Assembly: GCA_031548025.1 (NCBI GenBank)
Contig: JAVBRM010000019.1
Span: 4,005 to 68,004, forward strand
Source: UBA5239 sp031548025
GTDB taxonomy: Bacteria > Verrucomicrobiota > Lentisphaeria > Victivallales > Victivallaceae
DNA length: 64,000 bases
Direction of reading: 5' to 3'
Position 1 is the first letter of the stretch, and each line of letters opens with the position of its first letter. Shown piece after piece: positions 7,636 to 16,883 of the stretch. The notes below the pieces were generated by a model. The model had not been told where the DNA came from. It ran no database searches and saw nothing but the letters and a program-made list of their open reading frames with translations. Made by a program: the position numbers and the translations under genes.

Positions 7636-8087
7636 TTCTTTTTCGGCAGTTTGTTTTCAATAACCTTGACGAAATCGGCGGGGGTTCTCACTCCCTGAAA
7701 TTCCTCCAGCTTAACTTCCGCCAATTTCTTTTCTTTGGCATCAACTATAATCATGGTAGGAGTACCTTCAACTTTGTATTTTTCCGCCAAATCTTCGTTG
7801 TGTTTATTCTGCTCTTTGCTCAAGGTTGTGGTCTGTGGAAAATCGATTTTCAGCAGAATCAAATCTTTATTGGCAAAGTCTTCAAATTCTTTTTTGCTGA
7901 AAAATTCTTTTTCCAGGTACATGCAGGGAGGACACCAATCCGAGCCGGTAAACAGCATGAAAATCGGTTTTTTCTCTTTTTCGGCCTGCTCTTTGGCAAC
8001 TTTAATGTCAGTCAGCCACTTGGCCTCCGCCAATGCTCCGAATGCCACGCCTATCGTCAGAAACAATGTTAATAGTGTACGTTTCAT
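7632..8087 (-). CDS. Periplasmic thioredoxin-like protein
   Basis: A 151-residue protein with a signal peptide (about 1-20) and a thioredoxin_7/DUF255-type fold. The active site is SDWCPPC (Cys52 and Cys55), with a cis-Pro loop EGTPTMIIVD. It would be a periplasmic thiol reductase or chaperone taking electrons from the DsbD encoded directly downstream, with which it overlaps by 4 bp. Start: ATG with AGGAG about 8 nt upstream. The 73-bp gap before it holds the likely promoter of this two-gene unit. Confidence 0.85.
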   Translation of the reverse strand: MKRTLLTLFLTIGVAFGALAEAKWLTDIKVAKEQAEKEKKPIFMLFTGSDWCPPCMYLEKEFFSKKEFEDFANKDLILLKIDFPQTTTLSKEQNKHNEDLAEKYKVEGTPTMIIVDAKEKKLAEVKLEEFQGVRTPADFVKVIENKLPKKK

Positions 8088-8160
8088 AGCTCTACTCCTT
8101 TTTGTTTACTTCTATAGTATACAATACTTCCCAAACTTAATTAATCAAGAATTATTCTTA

Positions 8161-10182
8161 TTAATCTTTGAACAAATTAGCAAATTGCTCCAAATCCTCA
8201 GCAGAAACATAGGAGAATAGATCCTCCGGATCTTTGGCCTCGCAAATATCCTCTGGCAAGAGCTGCAGGAAAGGCGATGGCACCTGATTGCAGATACGGC
8301 CGTGGATCATCCGCATCCGGCAACAGGAAATCACCAAGCGCCGCTTGGCCCGAGTCAGGGCCACGTAAAACAAGCGAAGTTCCTCGCTGACACTGCCTTC
8401 CTGAATCGAACGCTCATGCGGAAAAATATTTTTTTCCACCGCCGGCAAAAATACAAACGGATACTCCAATCCTTTAGAAGCATGGATAGAGGAAAGCGTC
8501 ACCGCGTTGCCGTCGTTGGGCTCTTCAGTGCGGTCGTTTTCTTCCAACAGAGAATAACTTTCGAGATAATCCATCAATGTCGGCGGAGTCGTTGCCTTAA
8601 GTTCAAATTCCGCGATGGCGGTGATGAACTCCTCTACGTTTTCCTGGCGTTTGCGGGCGTCGTCGATATTTTTATAAACTTTTTGCAGACCATCGTAATA
8701 GCCGACGTCGATCAAATAAGACCGGACTTTATTGCCCAGATTGCCGGGCTGTGTGAAAAGCTCGCGGTAGCGGTTCATCGTACTTGCCAGCGACCTGGCC
8801 TCCTCCAATGCCTTGCCGGAGAGAGATCTCAGAAATGCTTCCTCGGAAAGAATCGCGGTAAACGGCAGAAACGCGGCCGATTTGATTTCCTTCATCCGGT
8901 TGACCGCTTTTTCGCCCAGTCCGCGCGGCGGCACGCTGAGAATCCGCAGCAGACTCTGGTCTTCCTGCGGGTTGACCAACAATTTCAGGTAAGCGGCGGC
9001 GTCTTTGATTTCCTTGCGCTGGAAAAACTCCTGCCCGCCAACCAGCCGGTACGGTATCCGCGCCTGGCGCAGCGCCCCTTCAAAAAGACGCGAAAGATGG
9101 TTCGAGCGGTATAAAATAGCGAAATCCTGATACTCCAGGTTCATTTTGCCCCGTTCCTGAGTCAGATAGTCGGCAATGAACTTGGCTTCGTCGTCACTGG
9201 TCACCGTCTGGACCAGAGTCAGCGGATCGCCGTCCCCGTGAGCCGACCAGAGATTTTTCTCAAAGCGGGTTTCGTTGTCGGAAATAACCGCGTTGGCGGC
9301 TTTCAGGATGTTGTTGGTGGAACGGTAATTCTGTTCGAGCTTGACCTGGGTGGTGCCGGGGAAAATTTCCGGAAATTTGAGGATGTTGCCGACGTCGGCG
9401 CCGCGCCAGCCGTAAATACTCTGGTCGTCGTCGCCCACCACACAGATATTGCAGCGACTGCCGCAGAGCATTTTCACGATCTGGAATTGCGCCTGGTTCG
9501 TGTCCTGATACTCGTCGACCAGGATGTAGTGATAGCGCTCCTGGTATTTTTCCAGCACGTCGGGGTATTTGGAAAACAGTTCGTAGGTCAACAGCAGCAT
9601 ATCATCGAAATCGAGCATATTCTGAATTTCGAGGATCGTCTGGTAATTTTCATAAATGTGCGCATTGCGGATCTGGACCTCGCTGTCGGCCAGGCGGAGC
9701 GATTGGGAATAACTGTGCAGCAGGTTTTTTTCCTTGCTGATATAGGAGGCGATATCGGGAACCGAAACACTGTCTAGACTGCTGAATCCGCCCTGGGCAA
9801 TCGCCTGTTTGATGATTCCTTCCTGGTCGCTGGTGTCGGCAATCGTAAATGTCGGCAGATAATTGAGCCGTTTGATCTCCTGCCGCAATATCCGGATGCA
9901 GAACGAATGGAAAGTCCCCACGGTCAAGCGTCGGGCTTGCGCCTCGGAAACAAGCTCGCCGATCCGCTCCTTCATTTCGCGTGCAGCCTTGTTGGTAAAA
10001 GTCAGCGCCAGAACTTTTTCCGGCGCGATTCCCTGCTCCAGCATCCAGGCGATCCGGTACGTGATCACCCGGGTTTTGCCGGTACCGGCTCCGGCTAACA
10101 CAAGCAACGCGCCTTCAATGGTTTTCACCGCTTCGCGCTGCTCGTTGTTAAGGCCGCTGAGGATTTCCTGCCAATTGCTCAT
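8161..10182 (-). CDS. UvrD/PcrA-family DNA helicase
   Basis: A 673-residue superfamily 1A 3'-5' helicase. Visible motifs: Q-motif region GLNNEQREAV; Walker A GAGTGKT at 31-37; motif Ia ALTFTNKAAREM; motif II VDEYQDTN; motif III DDQSIYGWRGAD; motif IV QNYRST; motif V HASKGLEYPFVF; motif VI FYVALTRAKRRL. The length is slightly shorter than E. coli UvrD and PcrA because the C-terminal tail is absent, as in Rep-like proteins. Its role is DNA repair and clearing of replication blocks. The start codon overlaps the stop of the IMP cyclohydrolase gene (ATGA), so the two are probably translated together. Confidence 0.93.
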   Translation of the reverse strand: MSNWQEILSGLNNEQREAVKTIEGALLVLAGAGTGKTRVITYRIAWMLEQGIAPEKVLALTFTNKAAREMKERIGELVSEAQARRLTVGTFHSFCIRILRQEIKRLNYLPTFTIADTSDQEGIIKQAIAQGGFSSLDSVSVPDIASYISKEKNLLHSYSQSLRLADSEVQIRNAHIYENYQTILEIQNMLDFDDMLLLTYELFSKYPDVLEKYQERYHYILVDEYQDTNQAQFQIVKMLCGSRCNICVVGDDDQSIYGWRGADVGNILKFPEIFPGTTQVKLEQNYRSTNNILKAANAVISDNETRFEKNLWSAHGDGDPLTLVQTVTSDDEAKFIADYLTQERGKMNLEYQDFAILYRSNHLSRLFEGALRQARIPYRLVGGQEFFQRKEIKDAAAYLKLLVNPQEDQSLLRILSVPPRGLGEKAVNRMKEIKSAAFLPFTAILSEEAFLRSLSGKALEEARSLASTMNRYRELFTQPGNLGNKVRSYLIDVGYYDGLQKVYKNIDDARKRQENVEEFITAIAEFELKATTPPTLMDYLESYSLLEENDRTEEPNDGNAVTLSSIHASKGLEYPFVFLPAVEKNIFPHERSIQEGSVSEELRLFYVALTRAKRRLVISCCRMRMIHGRICNQVPSPFLQLLPEDICEAKDPEDLFSYVSAEDLEQFANLFKD

Positions 10183-10814
10183 ACAGACTGGACGGCAAGT
10201 TGGAATTCCTTTTCACCGGCGACCACCGCGGCGGCGGTAACCGGCAGTTCGAATTCGGCGAAAATACCGCCATCAATCGCAAACGCACAGGCTTCTTCGG
10301 CTGTTTCAGCAGTAAAACCACAATCGACGTTGGCGCTGGAAATTTCATTCTTTTCATAGGTGGAGAGATACCAGACATGGCCCGGTTTGAGTGGCATTTC
10401 CTGGACCAGCAATGCATCGTGACGGATAATTCCGAGGTAACCGGTGTTGGATTCCAGATCGGCCACGGCGACGATTCGCGGAGTGTTGTAGCTGTCTTTC
10501 TCATAATCCATCGCCAGCAACCCCAGGGAAATGGCGTCGCGGGGAATCATGCCCATGTTGATTTTTTCAGCAATCGGATCGGTGTGTGAACCGTTGCTGA
10601 CCACTGCAAAATTGCGGGCCATCCGCACGCAGTTGTAAGTGATATAGGGGCTCTTGAGCAAATCGCCTTCAAATCCGGCGCGGGGGCGCACAGCAACGCT
10701 ACGGCCGTTGATGACGGTTTCGCGATTCGGGAACGAACGCGAAGACACGCGATACATGGCGGCGCTTTTTCCACTCTGGGTCATTCCCACGGCAACGATT
10801 CTTCCGATATACAT
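10179..10814 (-). CDS. purO: Archaeal-type IMP cyclohydrolase (PurO family)
   Basis: A 211-residue protein matching the PurO/IMP_cyclohyd family along its full length. The conserved N-terminal block (MYIGRIVAVG, then YRVSSRSFPNR) and the central VVSNGSHTDPI and GYLGIIRHD segments are visible. The family closes the ring of FAICAR to give IMP, the last step of purine synthesis. It is best known from archaea, where it replaces the cyclohydrolase domain of PurH; scattered bacterial members exist. Start: ATG with CAGGAG 8-9 nt upstream. It is the first gene of a two-gene unit with the helicase. No other purine gene is in the window, so activity in this organism is inferred from family only. Confidence 0.8.
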   Translation of the reverse strand: MYIGRIVAVGMTQSGKSAAMYRVSSRSFPNRETVINGRSVAVRPRAGFEGDLLKSPYITYNCVRMARNFAVVSNGSHTDPIAEKINMGMIPRDAISLGLLAMDYEKDSYNTPRIVAVADLESNTGYLGIIRHDALLVQEMPLKPGHVWYLSTYEKNEISSANVDCGFTAETAEEACAFAIDGGIFAEFELPVTAAAVVAGEKEFQLAVQSV

Positions 10815-10903
10815 AAGTCTTTTCTCCTGATTAAATATTCAGGAAGTAATATGGCACAAATTACCGGAAATTCCACTTCTCTAGCCATATTTTTCCGGAT
10901 TGC

Positions 10904-11656
10904 TTATCCGCGGAGGACTTGGACGCCGCGGGAGGTGAGCATTTTTTCCTCTTGTGCGCCCAGCTTCGGGTCGGTGATCACGTAGTCTACGTCGTTCAGG
11001 ACGGCGAATTTGACCAGGGATTTGCGGGTGAATTTTTCGCTGGCGGTGAGGATCACCACTTTTTCGGAGATTTTGACCGACTGGTTTTCCAGGTTGGCCA
11101 AGTTCAGATCAGCGGTGTAGAAGCCTTGCGCCGCGTCCGCGCCGTCGCAGCCGGTGAACAGGATATCGACATGGTAATCGTGAAGGAACTGTTCCGCCGC
11201 AGGGCCAACCAGGTCCAGCGAATTGCTCCGCAGTTCGCCTCCCGTCAGCATAACCTTGAGCCGGGTCTGGAACAGCGCCGAAGCAATCGGTATCGAATTG
11301 GTCAGCACTGACAGAACCGGGTTCATGCGTGCCAGCAGTTGGGCAAAAGCCAGCGTGGTCGTACCGGTACTGAGCATGATGCTTTTGACGTTCGGAGTCT
11401 CTTGGAGCAACTGCCAGGCGCGCTCGGCGATGAGGATTTGTTCCGACACCATGGGTTTGCCGGTGCCCTTCTCGTATATTTCCGAACGTCCCACCGCGCC
11501 TTTGCGGGTCAGCAGTACCTTGCCGGCTTTGGCCAGGGCGTGGAGGTCGCGCCGCACGGTCATCGGAGTCACCCCGAAATAGGCGGCTTCCTCCTCATAA
11601 TCCACTTTGCCGGCGGTTCGCAAGCGTTGTAAAATTTCTGTTTGTCGCTGATTCAT
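10904..11656 (-). CDS. DeoR-family transcriptional repressor
   Basis: A 250-residue regulator. The N-terminal DeoR helix-turn-helix covers residues 1-56 (QTEILQRLRTAGKV; VTPMTVRRDLHALAKAG). The C-terminal DeoR sugar-phosphate-sensing domain covers about 75-245 and contains STGTTTLAFA, LTGGELR and the GCDGAD segment. Members of this family usually repress sugar catabolic operons and are released by a phosphorylated intermediate. It is divergent from the aminotransferase-to-GH28 operon, and the intergenic DNA carries a perfect inverted repeat, so I infer that it controls that operon and itself. The inducing metabolite is not known from sequence. Confidence 0.88.
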   Translation of the reverse strand: MNQRQTEILQRLRTAGKVDYEEEAAYFGVTPMTVRRDLHALAKAGKVLLTRKGAVGRSEIYEKGTGKPMVSEQILIAERAWQLLQETPNVKSIMLSTGTTTLAFAQLLARMNPVLSVLTNSIPIASALFQTRLKVMLTGGELRSNSLDLVGPAAEQFLHDYHVDILFTGCDGADAAQGFYTADLNLANLENQSVKISEKVVILTASEKFTRKSLVKFAVLNDVDYVITDPKLGAQEEKMLTSRGVQVLRG

Positions 11657-11667
11657 ATGTTAAAAAA

Positions 11668-11704
11668 TAACATCAATTTGTTAAATTGTCAATATTTGAT
11701 GTTA
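11668..11704. promoter_or_regulatory. Probable DeoR operator, 9-bp perfect inverted repeat
   Basis: TAACATCAA at 11668-11676 is repeated as its exact complement TTGATGTTA at 11696-11704, with a 19-bp AT-rich spacer. The site starts 11 bp upstream of the DeoR start codon and about 72 bp upstream of the aminotransferase start, so one occupied site could block both promoters. Confidence 0.65.
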
Positions 11705-11776
11705 ATTTTTCATTGTTTTTATGGAGTACAGCTGTAAAATTATAACAAAACAGATTTCACAAGGAGAACTTTTATT

Positions 11777-13144
11777 ATGAGCAAGTACGATCCGAAACCG
11801 TATCAGTTGGATTTAAATTATTACCCACACCTGGTCACTTCCGAAATTCCCGGCCCCAAAAGCACCGAGTTGCACAAGCGGGCGGAAAAATATTACCGTG
11901 GGCTGTCGGGCCAGGTCCGGCTTTTCCCGGTGGCTTTCGAACGCGGCAGCGGCTGTATGCTGGAAGACGCGGACGGCAACCAGTTCATCGACTTCTCCAG
12001 CGGCATTTATGTGACCACGCTGGGACATTGCCATCCGAAGATTTCCGAAGCGGTCGCCAAGTATGCCAAGCAGTTGATGAATGCGCATGACTTCTCCTCG
12101 GAAATCAAAGTGCGGCTGTTGGAAAAAATGGCGTCCTGCCTGCCCGGCGATTTGAAAAGTTTCCAGCTCTACGACAGCGGCACCACCGCGGTGGAAGCCG
12201 GTTTGCGTACCTGCCGCGCCGCCACCGGCAAACACGAATTCATCAGCTGTTTCATGGATTTCCACGGCAAGAGCGGCCATGCCGTCAGCCTGGCCCGGAT
12301 GACCAAGTTCAGCGGCCCGACCCGTTCACCGGGATTTTACATGGTGCCGCGCCCGGATACCTACCGTCCGTGGTGGACCCGCGAGGACGGTTCGATCGAC
12401 ACCGAAAAATATCTGGAGTTTTATGATAAATTCATTACCGAAAGCACCACCGGCCAGATCGCGGCCTTCGTCCTGGAGCCGATTCAGGGTTGGGGCGGCA
12501 GCATCATGCCGCCGGATGATTTCTTCCCGAAACTGAAGAAATTCCTCGATGAGCGCAATATTCTGCTTTTCGCCGATGAAGTCCTGACCAGCATGGGCCG
12601 TACCGGCAAGTACCTCTGTATGGAACACTGGGGCGTGGTGCCGGACGTGGTCACCCTCGGCAAAGGCTTCGGCAACGGCTTCCCGGTCACCGCCATGGCG
12701 GTCCGCACGCCCTATGCCGACGCGGTCGACAAGATCAGCGCCTCCACCAGCTACGGCGGCAACCCGATGGCTTGTGCCGCCGCCCTCGCCTGTTTTGAGG
12801 TCATCGAGGAAGAAGGACTGCTTGAGCACGCTCAGGAGTTGGAAGTGCTGTTCAGAGAGCGTATGAAGGACTGGACCTCCAAGTACAAAATCGTGGGCGA
12901 CTGCCGGGTCAAGGGCTGCCTGATGGGTGTGGAATTGGTCAAGGATCAGAAGACCAAAGAACCGTTCGATGAAGCCGGCAAGCTGGTTTATCAGAAAGCG
13001 TTCCGCAAGGGCCTGGCCTGGATTCCCGCCGGTCACATTTTGCGGATGAGTCCCCCGATCGTCATGCCCAACGAAGTGGCGCAGCGCGGCATGGACCTGA
13101 TCGAAGAAGCCATTGCCGAAACCGAAAAAGAATTAATGAATTGA
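11777..13144 (+). CDS. Class III PLP-dependent aminotransferase
   Basis: A 455-residue aminotransferase of the 4-aminobutyrate/ornithine class. Visible features: DGNQFIDFSSGI near residue 67, SGTTAVEAG at 134-142 for phosphate binding, ADEVLTSMGRTG with the cofactor Asp near 267, and the PLP lysine in TLGKGFGNG (Lys296). The C-terminal domain is complete. Start: ATG with AAGGAG 9-10 nt upstream. It is the first gene of the DeoR-linked operon. The substrate is unknown. In this context an amino sugar, amino acid or keto-acid from glycan breakdown is more likely than GABA, but that is inference. Confidence 0.88.
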   Translation: MSKYDPKPYQLDLNYYPHLVTSEIPGPKSTELHKRAEKYYRGLSGQVRLFPVAFERGSGCMLEDADGNQFIDFSSGIYVTTLGHCHPKISEAVAKYAKQLMNAHDFSSEIKVRLLEKMASCLPGDLKSFQLYDSGTTAVEAGLRTCRAATGKHEFISCFMDFHGKSGHAVSLARMTKFSGPTRSPGFYMVPRPDTYRPWWTREDGSIDTEKYLEFYDKFITESTTGQIAAFVLEPIQGWGGSIMPPDDFFPKLKKFLDERNILLFADEVLTSMGRTGKYLCMEHWGVVPDVVTLGKGFGNGFPVTAMAVRTPYADAVDKISASTSYGGNPMACAAALACFEVIEEEGLLEHAQELEVLFRERMKDWTSKYKIVGDCRVKGCLMGVELVKDQKTKEPFDEAGKLVYQKAFRKGLAWIPAGHILRMSPPIVMPNEVAQRGMDLIEEAIAETEKELMN

Positions 13145-13163
13145 AATTGAGCAAATCCATGGC

Positions 13164-13183
13164 AAGTTATCGTAAAATAACTT
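13164..13183 (+). other. Small intercistronic hairpin
   Basis: AAGTTAT (13164-13170) and ATAACTT (13177-13183) form a perfect 7-bp stem with a 6-nt loop, immediately before the AAGGTGA ribosome site of the dehydrogenase gene. It may modulate translation or protect the mRNA end; no U tract follows. Confidence 0.35.
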
Positions 13184-13193
13184 AAGGTGACAT

Positions 13194-14321
13194 ATGAAAG
13201 TATACAAAGTAGGCATGGTGGGTTTCGGATTTATCGGTAAGGTTCACGCTTATGGGCATTTGAACATTCCGTTGTACTACGACCAGAGTGAGTTCAAGTC
13301 GCAGATCACCCATCTCTGTACCTCCCGGCCGGAAACCGCCGCCAAAGGCGCCGCCCAGATCGGCGGCGCCGCCACCGTAAGCGATTACCGCGAGATTACC
13401 GAAAACCCGGAAATCGACGTGGTGGATATCTGTACTCCGAACAATCTGCATCTGGAAGCGTTGCTTTCGGCTATGAAAAACCAGAAGCATATCTATTGCG
13501 ACAAGCCGCTGGTGGCTACCTATGAGGAAGCGCTGCAGATCCAGGAAGCCATGAAGGAGTATCGCGAGACCGCGCAAATGACCTTGCAGAACCGCTTTTT
13601 CCCGGCGACCATGCGCGCGAAGCAATTGGTCGAGGAAGGGCGCATCGGCGAGATTCTGGAATTTCGCGGCGAATACCTCCACTCCGGCAGCGCCGACCCC
13701 AAAGCGCCGCTCAAGTGGAAGCTGGAAGCCGGAACCATCGCCGACCTCGGCAGTCATATCCTCGACCTGCTGCACTCCATGCTCGGTGATTATGCCGAAG
13801 TCATGGCCGCCACCCACATCGCCTACCCCGAGCGCCCCGGCGTGAACGGCGGCATGTTGAAAGTTACCGCCGAGGACAACATGCTGGTACTGGCCAAGCT
13901 TCCGAATGGCGCGGTCGGACAGATCGGAGCGTCCAAAATCGCCACCGGCATCGAGGATGAGGTCCGTTTCGAAATTCACGGTAGCAAGGGGGCTTTGCGC
14001 TACAATTGCATGGACCCGCACCACCTGATGTTTTACGATACGGCGGCCACGGCCAAACCGCTGGGCGGCTGCCGGGGCTGGACCGCCATCGACTGCGGCC
14101 AGCGCTTCGACGCTCCCGCCGGGTTCCCGACTCCCAAAGCCTCCATCGGCTGGATGCGTAGCCACATGCACTGTCTGTACAACTTCCTCGACAGTGTGCA
14201 TCGCGGCGTCCCCGGCAACCCGGGGCTTGAGCAGGGCATTTATATTCAATACCTGATGGACAAAATCAAAGAATCCGCCGCCACCGGGCAGTGGATCAAA
14301 CTCAAAGGCTTTTTATCATGA
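13194..14321 (+). CDS. Gfo/Idh/MocA-family oxidoreductase
   Basis: A 375-residue NAD(P)-dependent sugar dehydrogenase-like protein. The Rossmann fold starts at once with VGMVGFGFIGKVHA (GFGFIG at 10-15). The nicotinamide-site motif is YCDKPLVATYEEA near residue 101, where the family usually has EKP. The C-terminal alpha/beta domain holds the GTIADLGSHILDLLHSM block with the catalytic-type His. It would oxidise or epimerise a sugar or inositol-like compound. It overlaps the following gene by 4 bp (ATGA), consistent with the pectin-type operon. The exact substrate cannot be read from sequence. Confidence 0.88.
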   Translation: MKVYKVGMVGFGFIGKVHAYGHLNIPLYYDQSEFKSQITHLCTSRPETAAKGAAQIGGAATVSDYREITENPEIDVVDICTPNNLHLEALLSAMKNQKHIYCDKPLVATYEEALQIQEAMKEYRETAQMTLQNRFFPATMRAKQLVEEGRIGEILEFRGEYLHSGSADPKAPLKWKLEAGTIADLGSHILDLLHSMLGDYAEVMAATHIAYPERPGVNGGMLKVTAEDNMLVLAKLPNGAVGQIGASKIATGIEDEVRFEIHGSKGALRYNCMDPHHLMFYDTAATAKPLGGCRGWTAIDCGQRFDAPAGFPTPKASIGWMRSHMHCLYNFLDSVHRGVPGNPGLEQGIYIQYLMDKIKESAATGQWIKLKGFLS

Positions 14322-15772
14322 AAAACGAACTGAGAATAGGCTGGAGCGAATGCGACGTCACTCCGGTCACCGACAAACCAATTCCGTTGTATGGTCAATA
14401 TTATGCCCGGCTCTCCACCGGTATACACTCGCCGCTGAAAACCGTGGCGGTGGCTTTCGAATCCGGCAGCGAACAGGCGCTGATGGCCTCACTGGATCTG
14501 GTCAATTTTCCGGAAGCATTTCAGCAGGAAATCCGCGAGCGGGTGGTGAAACTCGAACCCGGCATCGATCCGAAGAAAATTTTCCTGAACGCCATTCACA
14601 CCCACAACGGCCCGTCGGTGGCACACATCGGCTTGTCCAACCGCTGGCAGATCGATTTCGACGGCGATCCGGAAGGCAGTTACAGCCACTATGCGGAGTT
14701 CGCGGCTCCCCTGATCGCCGAAAATCTGGTCAAAGCCTGGCGTGACCGTCGTCCCGGCGGGATCGGGCGCGCTTTCGGAACGGCCCGGATCGGGCATTGC
14801 CGCCGCGCGGTTTATGCCGACGGCACTGCCGAAATGTACGGCGACACCACCCGGCGCGATTTCGTCGGCATGGAAGCCGGTGAAGATTCCGGCGTCGATA
14901 TGCTTTTCACCTACGATCCGGACGGCAAGCCGACCGGAATGCTGATGAATGTCGCCTGTCCCTCGCAAGCCATGGAATCCACTTATGTGGTATCCTCGGA
15001 TTTCGCCGGGGCCACCCGCGAACTGTTGAAAAAAGAATACGGCGAAAACTTCCGCATGCTTTATCAGATCAGCCCGGCCGGATGCCAGTCGCCGCGCGAC
15101 TTGGTCCGCCACTATGCCACCGAGCCGGATTTCTGGCATGAGGATGGAGTAGCGGTGTTGGCGGAGCGGTTGGTCAACGCGGTCAAATGCGCCGAATTTG
15201 CCCCGGTCGATTTCCAGCCGGTGGTGAAACACACTGCCCGGCGGGTGTCCCTGCCGCGCCGCCGCGCTTCTTATTGCGACTATACCCAAGCCCAGGCGGA
15301 ATTCGCCAGACTGGTCGCAATCATGCCGGAAAAAGAAGCGTTTCGCGAGTTCTGCCGCGAAGTCAAAGAAAATGAACAGATTCCCGGCCGCCCCGGTCCG
15401 TATGACAGCAAACTGCATCATTTTGTCCTGATCGAAAACGCAAAAGCGGTCATTACCCGTTATGAAATGCAGGACGCCAACCCCAATATTGAATTCGATC
15501 TGAATACCGTCCGGCTCGGCGACGCGGCGATAGCCAACAACCCGTTCGAACTGTATCTGGAATTCGGCCATATCATTAAGGCCCGCAGCAAAGCTTGCCA
15601 AACTCTGCTGGTCCAGCTCTCCGGTTCTTCCTTCGGTTATTTGCCCAGCCCTGCCGCCGAAAAACTTGGCGGTTACGGCGGCTTGATCATCAACGGCCAT
15701 GTCGGCTCCGACGGCGGTTACCTGCTGGCGGACCTGACAGTGGAGGCCATTAACCAGCTTTTTGAGGAATAA
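14318..15772 (+). CDS. Neutral/alkaline ceramidase-like protein
   Basis: A 484-residue protein starting with IGWSECDVTPV, the hallmark start of the neutral/alkaline non-lysosomal ceramidase N-terminal family. The His-containing block NAIHTHNGPSV follows, where such enzymes bind zinc. No signal peptide is visible, so it probably acts in the cytoplasm, unlike secreted ceramidases. Proteins of this kind are common in PVC bacteria near glycan-degradation genes and are mostly uncharacterised, so lipid amidase activity should not be assumed. Start: ATG at 14318 overlapping the previous stop. An in-frame ATG at 14291 lies inside the dehydrogenase gene and is unlikely. Confidence 0.75.
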   Translation: MKNELRIGWSECDVTPVTDKPIPLYGQYYARLSTGIHSPLKTVAVAFESGSEQALMASLDLVNFPEAFQQEIRERVVKLEPGIDPKKIFLNAIHTHNGPSVAHIGLSNRWQIDFDGDPEGSYSHYAEFAAPLIAENLVKAWRDRRPGGIGRAFGTARIGHCRRAVYADGTAEMYGDTTRRDFVGMEAGEDSGVDMLFTYDPDGKPTGMLMNVACPSQAMESTYVVSSDFAGATRELLKKEYGENFRMLYQISPAGCQSPRDLVRHYATEPDFWHEDGVAVLAERLVNAVKCAEFAPVDFQPVVKHTARRVSLPRRRASYCDYTQAQAEFARLVAIMPEKEAFREFCREVKENEQIPGRPGPYDSKLHHFVLIENAKAVITRYEMQDANPNIEFDLNTVRLGDAAIANNPFELYLEFGHIIKARSKACQTLLVQLSGSSFGYLPSPAAEKLGGYGGLIINGHVGSDGGYLLADLTVEAINQLFEE

Positions 15773-15776
15773 GAAT

Positions 15777-16883
15777 ATGGATATTACGGTCAAAAATGGA
15801 ATGATTCAACAGGCAATCGACGCCGTTCACGCCGGGGGCGGCGGCCGGGTAGTTCTGGAAGCGGGAGTACATCCCTACGCTACCATCTACCTGAAAAGCA
15901 ATGTCGAGTTGCACCTGACCGCCGGAGCCAGGTTGCAGGGCAGCAGCAATCCCTCCGATTACGACGATTTCAGCACCGAACTGCCCAACTCACCGGAAGG
16001 AAGCCGTAAATGCCTGCTGGCCGCTCTGGACGCCGAAAATATCGCGGTCACCGGCCCCGGCGAGATCAACGGCGCCGGGCCGGATTTCTATGACCGCAAT
16101 GTCCCGGAGGGGTCGTTTTTCGCCAAGCCGCCGCATCCGCGGCCGCGCATGGTGCAGTTTTACCGCTGCCGCAATATCCGGCTCGAGGATACTTCTTTCA
16201 TCGACTCCCCCGGCTGGACCATGTGGCTGGCCGACTGTGAAAACGTCAACATTCACCGGGTCAAGGTCGAGGGGAACCAGCAGATGATCAACAATGACGG
16301 CATTGATATCGACGCTTGCCGCAACGTCAGCGTCAGCGACAGTTTTTTCAAGACCGGCGACGACTGTTTCATTCTGCGGGCCATTCCCAAATCACCGGAC
16401 CGGGAACCGGTCTGCGAAAATGTCACCATGACCAATTGCGTGTTGGACAGCCGCTGCCAGGGCATCCGGGTCGGCTGCCCGAGCGACGGTACCATCCGCA
16501 ACTGTACTTTCAGCAACCTGGTCATCAACGGCCGGGGTAACGGCATCAACATCAACAATCCCAAGCGCTATCTGCGCCAGGGGTGTCAGGGCAATATGAA
16601 TCTGCACGACGTCACTTTCAACAATCTGACGATCAACAGCGGCCGGGTACCGATCTGGATCAACGTGGAGGAAGGTATCCGGTTGCGCAGTCTCGGCCGG
16701 ATGACTTTTTCCAACATCCGGATCAAAGCGCCGCAGCCCATACGCCTCGACGGCTGCCCGGAAACCTATATCGAAAACGTCCGTTTCAGCGAAATTTACG
16801 CTGAAATCAGCGGAAATACTCCGATTGCGGCGACCTATTGCCGCCGGTTAACTCTCAATCAGGTGGAATTGAACAATGAATAA
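15777..16883 (+). CDS. Glycoside hydrolase family 28 (polygalacturonase-like) 1
   Basis: A 368-residue right-handed parallel beta-helix protein. The catalytic-type motifs NNDGIDID at 172-179 and TGDDC at 193-197 match the NTD and DD motifs of GH28. The third motif, normally GHG, reads CQGIRVG, so the usual His is missing and the specificity or mechanism may differ. No signal peptide is visible, which suggests that it acts on imported oligogalacturonides or related oligosaccharides. Start: ATG at 15777 with GAGG 9-10 nt upstream; a further in-frame ATG at 15762 lies inside the previous gene. It overlaps the next gene by 8 bp. Confidence 0.82.
   Translation: MDITVKNGMIQQAIDAVHAGGGGRVVLEAGVHPYATIYLKSNVELHLTAGARLQGSSNPSDYDDFSTELPNSPEGSRKCLLAALDAENIAVTGPGEINGAGPDFYDRNVPEGSFFAKPPHPRPRMVQFYRCRNIRLEDTSFIDSPGWTMWLADCENVNIHRVKVEGNQQMINNDGIDIDACRNVSVSDSFFKTGDDCFILRAIPKSPDREPVCENVTMTNCVLDSRCQGIRVGCPSDGTIRNCTFSNLVINGRGNGININNPKRYLRQGCQGNMNLHDVTFNNLTINSGRVPIWINVEEGIRLRSLGRMTFSNIRIKAPQPIRLDGCPETYIENVRFSEIYAEISGNTPIAATYCRRLTLNQVELNNE

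Noticed and set aside
14489..15793. 434-codon minus-strand frame opposite the ceramidase-like gene
   Set aside because: The plus-strand gene has the family start motif, an ATGA overlap and operon context; the minus frame has none.
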